Below are positions 40,201 through 52,200 of a stretch of 64,000 nt of DNA, piece by piece. Source of the DNA: Himantopus leucocephalus (taxonomy: Eukaryota; Chordata; Aves; Charadriiformes; Recurvirostridae); the NCBI GenBank assembly GCA_003993805.1, contig RSEF01000005.1, positions 13,077,012 to 13,141,011 on the forward strand, given 5' to 3'. Each line of letters starts with the position of its first letter. The first letter of the stretch is position 1. Made by a program: the position numbers and the translations under genes. Below the pieces are notes generated by a model. The model did not search any database, was not told where the DNA came from, and worked only from the letters and a program-made list of their open reading frames with translations.

Positions 40201-43200
40201 GAGCGATAAATCAATTTCTCTAACTTCCTTCACACAGAAACATAATTTAGAATGATTTATAAAACCAGGGGAGAAACACTTATGACCTAAAAAGTTATCA
40301 CTGACAAAATACTGCATCTCAGTTGATTTCAGCATGTCCAGATCCCCCCGACCCTTATGCAAAAGACAATGAAGCAACTCTTAAAAGCAAGACTTACCCT
40401 GACCAAGCTGCTTGAAACATTTAGCTTTTAACCTCTTAATTAATGCTATATAGAAACAACATTAGCTGTTTCCTACAGCAACTTGAGCCTGCAAATTTAT
40501 TGAATTTTTAATAATATTCCATGAAGATTGCTTTTTTTTTTTTTTTTTAAACACAGTGTGTATTAATTTAGTGCTACTGGAAAATACTAGATAAACAATC
40601 TTGAATCTACATACCCTTGGGCAGAGATCAAAAAAAACCCTCTATTACGGGTACTTCAAGTGAGACTTCTTTGAAGGAATATAGGTTTGAAAACATTCAG
40701 TACTTTCTGAAAAAATCAGCTCCCCTTAGTATCTCCAAAATAGGTATTCAGAAGCATTTTTTTAAATCTTAGTCAAACGTATCTATGCATACATAAATAC
40801 ATACATATGTAAGTATACACACACAACACCCCTAATGTGCGTAAGTTTGTGTGTGCGTGCATGTATGGTTTTTTTATAATTATGCATGTATGTGATATGA
40901 GATGATAATAAAAATGAGTTAACATTTTTCCTGTGCAAACTGCATTCCCTTCTATATGTATTGCCAAATCACATCCTGTATTTTAAGCATGCTCAATACA
41001 CAACTGGAAATTGTTTGTTAAAAGTACTTTAACAAAGTATATATAACTGATTCACTCCTCCACCCCCCAAAATGAAAAGTAAATGAAAATGGACTTTGAA
41101 GACTGACACAATCTAAAAAGGTTTTACAACTTTTGCTTTGATACAAAACACGTATCCATTAATAGTGAAAATACATAGACTTCAATTCATATCTGATCAG
41201 ACATTTGTTGTAAATAAATAAACTTAAAAATTTAACGAGCAAGCTCTTTTGGTCCAGGATAATTGAAAAGTAGGCTAAGATTTGAGCAAAATGTATACAT
41301 TAGCTTTGTTCCTTGTGTTTTGTTTTTTAAACAAAACTGTTCTGCTTAAACACAGGCAAAATAGTCCAGACTGTATTCCTTTCCGTAAGAATAAAATCAC
41401 CAGTTGTAAGCAGGTATGTAGAAATTATCTGGTATGCCACATCCAGTTCAGCAAACAGAGTAACTTAGCTTCAAACAAAGCTGCTTTGTAAGATTCAAAA
41501 CTGAATAATTGATTTAAAATGGAGATGCCTTTCAATTACTGATGGCTGTTAAACACTTATTCCACTTCACAAAACAATCTGCAGAGATAAATCTTCCATA
41601 AATAGAAGAACACGACAAAGAACAAGTAATGACAATAACAAGCTAGTGACTGATGTTCTTAAAGATGGATAAAGAAGCCAACAATGTCACATCAAATAAA
41701 TGGAAGACTAAGAAGTCCTGCATAGTCTTATAAATTAAATACGTTATCAATGTCAAGATGTCAGCATGTAATAAAAACATAATAAAATAATGACAAATTT
41801 GCATAGACAACTTATAAGAAACTATTACACACGCTGCAAGATAGCTAGTTACTGCACAGCTATGCTGTGTCTGAACTTTGCAAACTAAGCTACGTGACAG
41901 CTGAATACAGTGCAAAAATTGCGGAGAATTTCTCTTATGAGATGATAGCTTTCAAGTTCAGACAAAATCATCTCATAAGTAAATGAGCGTCTGGAAATGG
42001 ACTCACCTGAGATACCAATGAACTATTCATCTGTTCCTGTAAGGCTTTTTTCAGCTGGCTCACATCCTTTTCTAATTTCAGATATTCATTCCAGGCATTT
42101 TCCATCTCCTATTAACAGAGGGAATACTCTAAGGCAATGTTACGATAAACTCTGAAATCACTCTATCCATTCTCTAATTGATCACCAAAGTGTTTTTAAG
42201 ATGGTGGTGTTGTATTACAAAAAGAAGCAAAAAATCAATTTTGTAGTCTACATTTTTGCTTAGAGTTGATGATAAACTTCAAAATGCTTTATAGCTTGCA
42301 AGATCAAGTCAAGAATCCCTAGTTAAAAAATTCTGGCCAGCTTCCTCACACAATACCATTTCTTAAGCATAAAACTGGCATTTAATAGAATCTGAACTAT
42401 GACTAATATGGTATGAAGGAATCGAGTCTATTCCAGTTCAATTTCCTTTTACCTTCCTCCTCTATTTAAAACAAGTTTATAATTAAAATCCGGTCACCTA
42501 AACCAGAACTCATGTTTTGAAACAGAAAGCAGGTTATTCTTTAAAACTTCTACAGATTCTGTTGTAATGGCATTAGAAGTGAATAAAGAAGCAGACACCT
42601 GGAAAATAAGGCTATCCAATCACCCTTACTTTACTTAGATTATTTCCACCATCCATGGCACCACAGCTTGCACTCTGACCCAGAACTGAGAAAAACCAAG
42701 TGTCTGGAGTGTTTTTATGTAAGGAATGAAGAAGTAGGCTTTTTCTCTGCAGTCTAGAAAAGAGATCACTTGGGAGTTGAGAGGAAGAAATCATGGAGGT
42801 CTATGAAACCATGAGTGGCACAGAGAGAGTGGATAACAACTGACCATTCCCCATCCTTTCACACACAAGAACAAGAGTCTATCACATGAAACATGTGCAA
42901 CACAGGCTCAAAAAAAAATAAAAGAAAGTGGCTGCCCACACAGTGAGGAAAAGATCTGCGCAATACCTTGCCAAATGATGTTTTGGATGCAAAAGGTTCA
43001 CAGAATTTAACAGGTGACTGTATAGGTTCTTGGAAATGAAATCTACTGAGGATTACTAAATAGGTAAAAAAAATACCAGCCTCAGGAATTCTCTGAGCAG
43101 AAAACAGTTAGAAGCTGGGCTGGTCATGACCTCCCCTATCCTTACTCTTCCCTAAGCATCTGCTTATGCCCATTGCTGAAGCCAGAACCCTGGGCTAGAA

Positions 43201-46200
43201 GGAGCCTTGGACTGGACCAGTACAGCCATTCTTACAATTACTTGTAAGAAANGGTTTATACCCCTGATTAAATTTTACATGCTGTTTGTGAAAGTCATAC
43301 ATTTTCTACAGGCACAAAACACTGCATATATACATTTAAATAATACTGTCATTTTAATGATCAGATCTTACTACAGGAAAGGTGTTCACGCAATTCTAGA
43401 AACAATCTTATGACAAGCTGCTCCCATATTCAATAAGAGGTAGGATTAATATAGTGAGTACACAACACCCAGGTTTAATACACTCTCTTCCATAGTCAAT
43501 TGTTAGAAATATTTTTATTAATAAAAATGCAACATTAAATTGCATTTGAATTTCATTAAATCATAGTTTCAACAGCAAATTTTGACCAAAATATCAAAGA
43601 TTCCCGATTCCTGGAAAAATACCATGGCATCACATTTATATTTTCAAAGGACTAGATGAAAGATTTGCAATTTAAGCCCCATACATAATGAAAAAGGTAT
43701 TAAAAAGTTTTTTGAGCTTTGGGGACTGGGAGAGATGGAAAGGGGCATTGAAAAGGAAANAGTTCAGAATAGGACTTAACACCTCTATCCAATGACCAAT
43801 ACAGTTTCACTCTAACTGGTGTTTTAATTATGGCTTTCTTGAAACAACCAGAAACATGTACCGTTGAAACTTTGGATATTTCAGCCCGAATATGTATGAG
43901 ATCCTCTTGCAAAAGTCTCTGCTGGTAAGAAATTTTTTCTGCGTGTTGTGGTTGGTCTTTGTACTGTTCCATCTGCCTGTGTAAAACCTCCAAAACAGAC
44001 TCCAGCTGATCCTAACAAAAGAAGATAATGGTGGTAAGCTTACAACATTTACATGGAATTTTATGGATCTACCTGTGGGAAAATAAAAGTTGTTTTCCAC
44101 AGCCTCAGTCTTTCCTATAAGCCACTAGAGGTTAGGATTGGTCTCCTGTTGTGGAGGCTAAGATGTAAACAAAAAAGTGCAAGAACCTTAATTAACTATT
44201 ACAACCAAAATTATCTGGTATTTTCCCTTAAGTCTTTCCATTAAGTAGCCAAAACTGTGGAAAACACAAAGGAGTGAGAGGGAAACTCTTCTATTTACAG
44301 TCTGTACAGAACTATAATTTACAGTTTCAGAAAAATTCCCTTAAGCAGTATAGAACTGTGACAGCCCTACCACAGCACAGCATTAGCTCTTTATTTAAGG
44401 ATAGGTTCTCATTCACTGCTATAGTTAAATTAGCCACGCGAGGGATTAAAACATTGTCTAAAACACTAAGTAGGCCTGATTCATTCTGTCAGGAGTAAAC
44501 AACAGTGAATCATTTTTGCACAGTAGCTCTTCTGAAGGATCCATCTGGACAGTACTTTCATTTTAAAATAGATTTTTTTCTGAACCACCTCGATTTATTG
44601 ACAGCTATAGCTCATCGGCAGTGAAGCAGATAAAGATACATACAGGCAAGGAAAGACAAGGAAAGGCAAACCATTTTGTTATTGTTTACTATTTGAACTC
44701 CGACTTGAAGGAAAGGTGAGCTCCAACTACAAACGTGTCACAGAACACATTTGTCCCAGCATTTCAGTCATAACCCTCAGAACTAAGTTCACAGTACTAT
44801 ACATAAACCAGTATATGTTTCTGAAATTACTACAAATTTGAGTCTCTCATTTCTCACACACCTCCCCCCCCTTTTTTTAAAAAAAACAAACAAAACAAAA
44901 ACAACAAACCACCACACAAGTTACAGTGAGAGCTCAACATGGTAGCACACTGCTCTTTATGCAAACAAGGTTTGTGCAGGTGGGAAGAACTGCAAATTAA
45001 ACGTGACTCTGCCTCACACCATATACATATTAAGCCATAAAGCCAAACTACACAGAAAAGTGTACGTACCCCAATTCGTAATAAATGCCAGAAAATTAAG
45101 TGCATGTGGGTTTAAAACATTCAGTTTCAAAAACATGTTTTCTAAAAGTGGGCACTCAGTCCTAACATGAAAAACAATTCTTTTTCTTAAGTTTACATAC
45201 ATGTCCAAAGAAAACTACTACAATGCAAGCATCATCCAGTAATTTGATTTTTTTGTTTGTAATTCCATATTTTATGATTAGAGGAAAGTTGTTATTTTAT
45301 TTTATAAAACCTTTTTGACCTACTTACTTTATTTTCCTTAAGAGCTCTTATTTTGTCCTCCAAGTCCTGCAGAATTCTGTCCTGCTCACAGAAAATGCTT
45401 AGCTTCACCTGAAAATGAAATCATGTAAGTATACATTGTTAGATTTTAAAAAACAATCAGAAAAGTCTCCACTAGCAGTATTTTACCCCCAAAAACATAA
45501 CAATGGAACATGTAACAGTACAAGATAAATATACAAAACAATGCAAGAGGTTCTGAAGTCGTACTTGATACTTACATCAATATCACTTTCTGCAATCTTG
45601 ACAGGTTTTGTACTTCGTTCTTTTAACGTGTCACGCCCCGTCACCTAAGAGGAATAGGTTTTAAAGATCTGAGAAATTTGTTGCAAACTAAAACCTAATT
45701 ATACTTCAGCAATGAAAAGAAAAGTTTTGTTAAATATTCAGTTATTAACAAAGATGAATAAAATTTTGGATACAAGTCTTTTCAAATATGGCTTTAGTTT
45801 TTAAAAGATATTATCAAAAAGGATTACTAGTTATATTAAGCTATTTAATAACTCTTACAGTAGCTTAAAATTCTGTACAAAACAGCATAATCCCACTTGT
45901 TCATGGTTACAAAGGTCCTGTTCCTGCAAAACCTAACAGTTTTAACAGTTCAGCTTTAATAGCTTTCTTGAAACCAAAGGACTTGAATAGTTCCTTTAAA
46001 CGCACAGTTGCAATCATAACAGCATTAATTAATGACTAAAAATGCAACTCTTGGCAACTATTTCATTCTACAAAGGACAGTCTCTTCCGTAGTACAGGGT
46101 AAATTTTATTAAAGACTGACTTCTATAAAAGTGCTATAGTGGAATTAAATGTAATTAATCTATTTTGACGTGTTTATAATATACCGAATCTCTCATTCCA

Positions 46201-49200
46201 TAAATGACTGGTTTCATATTAAATTTCTGGTGAGAAGATTACCTTCTCACATAACGCAGTTTTTAAATCAGTACAGAACCTACACTATATTATACTTCCA
46301 GCCTTCGCAGCAATCTTAAAATGAAGGCATGTCTATCTCTGTAGAAACCTTTATCATTTCCACTGTCTACATGGGACCCTTTTTGTGAATAAATGAGGTT
46401 AAGAAATTACAATATAATACAGCTCATTAGTCATACAGTTTTTAAAAGCCTTAAAATCTAATGACTTGTTATTACTAGATTGGAACACTTTTAAAGATTC
46501 ATTAAAGCAAATGCTATCTGAGTAAAGAAACACTTGGTGTTTAGAAGTATGATACTCATATATGGTATATTTCTATTCATACGCAGGCAAGAGTTTATGA
46601 AGAAAAATTCACCTAAATATTGTCTTTATAATAAAAGAGCAGAAGTTTTAATGTAAGAGCAGAAGTCACCGGCTTTTTGGTGGGGTAGAAGGGGTAGTTT
46701 GCTTTTTTACTGACTGACTGGCAATCTCCAGACTCGAAGCTACATAGTTTACTTATTAACCTAAGAGGCACGTACAGGATCACGCTAGCTTTCTTAAAGT
46801 AATTAAATTTTACTCTAAGCGTAGATAAATCTTTGGTACAACCTCAGTTTCTCATTTAACATGTGATATGAAGTTAGCCATTTACACATAGTATTTTCAA
46901 ATAACAAAGGAGGTTTAAGACAGAAGAGTGTGGTCATCATTTGTTTTCTGTCTTTTCTTCTCCATTCAAAGACTTATTATGGGTTTTCATGTGGTGAAAT
47001 GTTACTTCCCCACCACCAAAATCAAAAGCATTTACTGCCTCTCAAAACTTTCAATTTCCAGATATTTTAATTTTTAACAATTACATGTGTTATATAAGAA
47101 AAAGCCTTTCAAAAGTATTAACAGAATTATTTAAATGCTAAAGCCTAGGTAGAGTAGTAACAAATAATTAAATAAAAGCATAAACACTAGCATGTCAAAG
47201 TAATAATTTTGCATATTTAATTACCTGCAAGCTAAGAGAATGCCAAAGCCTTTTTCAAAGCAATGGAATTAACATAAAAAACAGATTCTACAGATTTTGG
47301 GGATATTATAAGTTACATAACCAGAACTGTCAAGAATTTGTTAATTATCAAGCAGCGAACATGAGAACATAATGAAGATTCAGCATGCTTTCACATTTTC
47401 AAAATTACACATAGGAATCACTACTTGACACAATCATTCTCAGAACATGATAAAATGAAACCAAACACCGAGGTCAGCCATATTTTCGCATACAGACTCC
47501 AAAACGGGTTGGGGGGGTGGGGGAGAATAAAAAAAGGAAAGAAAAAAAAAAGTCTTACAGAAAGCTTTACTGTTTGCTATAACACACCTGTAAAAGCCAG
47601 AATATGTAAACATTGACTGCTATTTTAAAAAGCAATGGGATGAGCACATTTCAGATGCAAGCAGTCTTACATGTATACTGGATAGTAACCCTTGTGCTGA
47701 GTTCTTTAGCACTTTGTATATCATGTTGATCAGAGGTCCATTATTTTCTATCTGTTTCAAACAAAAGTTTAGTAATAGCTTGTTATAGATGTAAAAATTA
47801 AACCCCCCAAACCTTACAACTCAAAACTCCATGAGCAGCAGTAATCACGTGTCACAGTGACATGTGATCACAATGTCACAGTGACACGTGATCACAGTGA
47901 TCATGTCACAGTGATCCTTGAGGTTTATAGCCTATATAATTTGCCATTGCGGAAGCTACAACCGGGATATCTACCGATCTTGTTATACTGCGGGTAGATT
48001 GTTCATCCAACCATAAGACTTTTTTACTTTTGCAAAACACGCAAACAAACACATAACACAAAATAGGATTTGGCCAGTTGCAGTTTCAAGAGTGTTGGGA
48101 ATTACAGCAAGATACTTTCTGTCATGTAATATGAAGTAAGGTTTGCATCAATAGCTCTGTATTGATAATTTCAGCAACCCAGTTAAAACCTCAGTGAAAA
48201 AAAGTTATTTCAATCACACTTACCCTTCCCCCCATAACAAATACCTGCCATGCACTATTTCCGTCATTATCTCTGTGACACAAGCTGCACTAGCAACCTC
48301 TTTCAACTGCCATAGAAACTAGACAGCTTCAGATACTACAGTATGACTGCAGAAGAATGAAGCAGGACCACTGCTGAACCGCTGAGAGGGNACTTAGTGA
48401 CACAAAAACTTTCCTGTACTTCCTCAACCGTATTTTGTATAGCCTGCTCGGGAATGCTTCTAAACTATTTTGAAGTGAGGCTGTCCATCCATCCCTCCTG
48501 TAGCCTCCTTGAACTTGATTTCAGAGTCAACGAAAAGGGAAGCTTCCTTCACCACTTGTGTTTCACCTTATTTGCAAAGTCATCGTAGAAGCTTGTGGGG
48601 AAAATAGAGCTTTTCTTTCCTTTGCTCATCCTTTCTGCTTTTCTAATGCAGGGTCTATCCACTTTAGAGATAAAAACCCCACAGTTGTGGAAACACAGCT
48701 GTGGAAATCTGTTTGCAGAAGAGGCATGGTTATGCTATAGCATACACATACACCATTTCTTTCATGCTCCACATACCTCTGGTTCATGATTGAAGACAGA
48801 ATACGGAGTCATTGCAACAATTTATTTTTTTTTGAGAAAAAAAAAGTTTATAATCGAAAGGCTATATTGTTAAAGGAAACCTCCATAACGCATGGTATGT
48901 GGAAAGTTCAAAATTATCAATAATTGTTTATCATACTGTGAGTTAACACACTTTAGTCTTTTCTTTTTAATGTCAGAACTAGCTTGCATGCAGGAGAAAA
49001 CTAGTGAAATGGATTAATATCTCTAGAGTATTTTTATTTCATTTATACTTATGTTATGACAATACACTAATGTTCAACAATATCATCTTGGCATTAACAT
49101 CAAAAGTTTTTTTCTCAGATAATATTTTTAAACCCTTAAATAATAAAAAATAGGCTAGTATAAAAGGATAAGAGCAAGGGGGCCACAAAACATGTGAGTA

Positions 49201-52200
49201 ATGACAAATTACTAAATGCTGTGTAACCAGTTTCTGTAATCAGTTTCAGTACTATGGCACACATTACGTAGTTAATTGCTTAATCACTGTTCCACGTTGA
49301 AAAGTTATACTTCAAAACCTCTAGGAACAGTGATATTCAGAAATAATGGATTTAGTGAAAAGAAAAAAAAGTTTAAGTCCAGTTCTAAAATCTTCAGTCC
49401 TATTAGAAATTGTTTAATCAGAGTGGGTCTAACTCAGAGCCCAATGAAGTCAAAAGAGACACTTGAATTAAAAGTCTTTCTAAGCTTCAGTGTCTTAAAT
49501 GAAAGGTACCACATATATTAATTGTGAATTTGCCATACTCCACCACTACCAAATCAATATGTAATTTGCTTAGTTTCATTCAGCACTCTACACTTTTTTC
49601 CTCATACTGCAAAACAAAGCATCTCTTCAGTAATTTATATTTAGTGGCAAAACACAAATGAAACCAACACAAAGACACCTTCTCAAATTTCACATGGTCT
49701 CTTTAATCTTTTAGCAACCTCAGCTGAATTTTTACATTTCTGGACCACTACTGAAAGAAGGTTATTAAGAAATGCCCATTTTGAAAAAATAGATCACTCT
49801 TATGGAAACACATTTGACACTTTGACTGTCAAGATTTTCAAAAGGGANNNNNNNNNNNNNNNNNNNNNNNNNNNNNNNNNNNNNNNNNNNNNNNNNNNNN
49901 NNNNNNNNNNNNNNNNNNNNNNNNNNNNNNNNNNNNNNNNNNNNNNNTTAAACTGAGAGAGGGTAGATTCAGACTAGATATAAGGAAGAATTCTTTTCTG
50001 ATAGGGATAGTGAAACCCTGGACCAGGTTGCCCAGAGAGGTGGTAGATGCTCCACCCCTGGAAACATTCAAGGTCAGGTTGGACGGGGCTTTCAGCAACC
50101 TGATCTAGTTGAAGATGTCACTGCTTACTGCAGGGGAGTTGGACTAGATGACCTTTAAAGGTCCCTTCCAACCCAAACCATTCTATGATTAAGTTTCTTT
50201 TCACAGAAAGATCAAGAGCCCCCATGCATTTCTCTTTCTGGCTGCTTTCGTCAGGTGCTATGCAGGCTGCAGGAAGGCACACGGAGAGCTCCTGTAGACC
50301 AAACAGCTGTTCATGTCCTGGACTGCAACAAATCAACACGGATGGAATCCACTAAAAAGTTAAAAATCTATGCTAATAATTTGGCTAAGCACATAATATT
50401 TTCAGAGGCCACTTTTAACTGTGAAAATTGTGTTTTATAATGGACAAAACACTGTGTTTATTAAAAAATTCTCAAATTGTAGGACCTTNGTTCATGTCCT
50501 GGACTGCAACAAATCAACGCGGATGGAATCCACTAAAAAGTTAAAAATCTATCCTAATAATTTGGCTAAGCACATAATATTTTCAGAGGCCACTTTTAAC
50601 TGTGAAAATTGTGTTTTATAATGGACAAAACACTGTGTTTATTAAAAAATTCTCAAATTGTAGGACCTTTTAAATTGAAATTTGTCATAAAATTCAGCCA
50701 ATGGCTTGGGATGTAGTTACATTTGGCAAAGCCATGAAAAAAACAAGAACAAGGCTTAAAGTGAAATGTGTCCAACTAATTTTAAATTCATATATTAATG
50801 ATTACAACAGTTTACATATTTGATCACTTAGACTATATAGACCACATATTCTTTGTGATAAATATTATAGATATATATGACACTATACATATGTGTAGTA
50901 TGTATTACTAATATTTTCCATTTATATATTTGGTTATGTATTTAGCCATTAAAACATCAGATAAAATTCAAATACACATACTAATAGGTCCAGTTAGCTC
51001 ATTAGTTGCACATATGCAATGCCCCATGGCATCAGTGAGAACTATGTAGAATCATAGAATAGTTCGGGTTGGAAGGGGCCTTTAAAGTTCATCTAGTCCA
51101 ACCCCCGTGCAATAAGCAAACATGCAAACAATATAGATAAGAAGGTGTTAAATTTCACTCCACCATGATTTTTAGAAACACCATATAATTTATATATGGT
51201 GAGACATCCTACACACCATAGAAAGTGGTAGACTGCTTTGCTAAGCAAAAAGATTATATGGTTTTGGGTTGCTTTTTTTTTCCTTCAAAACCTGTTATTA
51301 ATAAGTCTAGATTTGCTTTCAAATTGCCAACTACCAGGTGTACTAGATACAGAAGTAATTTAGTTTAGACAGATGCTTTGATGCTCAATATCATATTTTT
51401 AAATTACTTTTTTTAAAGGAAATATCAGGTAACATTATTTGGGCAGATTATATCTACGGATGGATGGATGAATGGGTGCATTTGAAATCTCTTAGCTGTA
51501 ATAATATGAAAACAATGACAGGTGCTAATTAATCTCCACATTTTCACAAGGAAGCAAGACCTTAGAAATACGGCATATTAAAAAACAAGGAAAAATTCAG
51601 CTCAAGAAGATTTAAAGGGAAAAAGCTGGATTAAAAGAACACCCTATTTTAACTTAAGAGATGTTGACTTCATATTGGTTCTAATGCTACAGCAGACAAA
51701 CATTTTGAATCAGGTTTTTATCTGATTTCACTAAACCCACATAATACCATTCATCTGGAATACCAGTAACACAAGTTCTTCCTACAAACTGAAGCAACTA
51801 CATTAGAATTCTGAGTTTGCACTTTAATTGTATAGTCACTACTATAAAGACACTCAGTATTCTAAGCACAACTGTGGTAGCAAAAGACACCGAGTTTCCA
51901 TCACTGCACAGAAGGTGATTTGAAAACCTGCAAGTACAAAGATGATACACAAAGACCACTGGGTTAAAAAAAGTAATGGAAGTAGACTCCTATAAAATCT
52001 TACCTTTAGATCCAGATACTCCAAATCCTTTTTCAGCTGGATATAAGTGTCATCCGCCTTCAAGTAAGTACATAGAGGGGAAAAAAATGCAATGTATTTG
52101 AATGTTTGAAACAATTCCAAAATATGTGGATTGGTTATATATAAGAAAATGGGTGAAAGAGGACAAAAAATAACAGAGTAGGAAGTACATTAAGAAGCAC

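Larger units (their letters stand above)
44012..47670 (-). other. PLEKHA7 introns between exons 6-7 (45645-47670) and 8-9 (44012-45327)
   Basis: AT-rich introns flanking exons 7 and 8. They contain the G-run at 47506-47524 and a C-run/T-run/A-run block near 44860-44905. No further exons found. Confidence 0.75.
47752..52003 (-). other. PLEKHA7 intron between exons 5 and 6
   Basis: 4.25 kb holding the palindrome cluster, an isolated N at 48391, an assembly gap, two CR1 pieces and the tandem duplication. It is the least reliable part of the assembly in this window. Confidence 0.8.
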
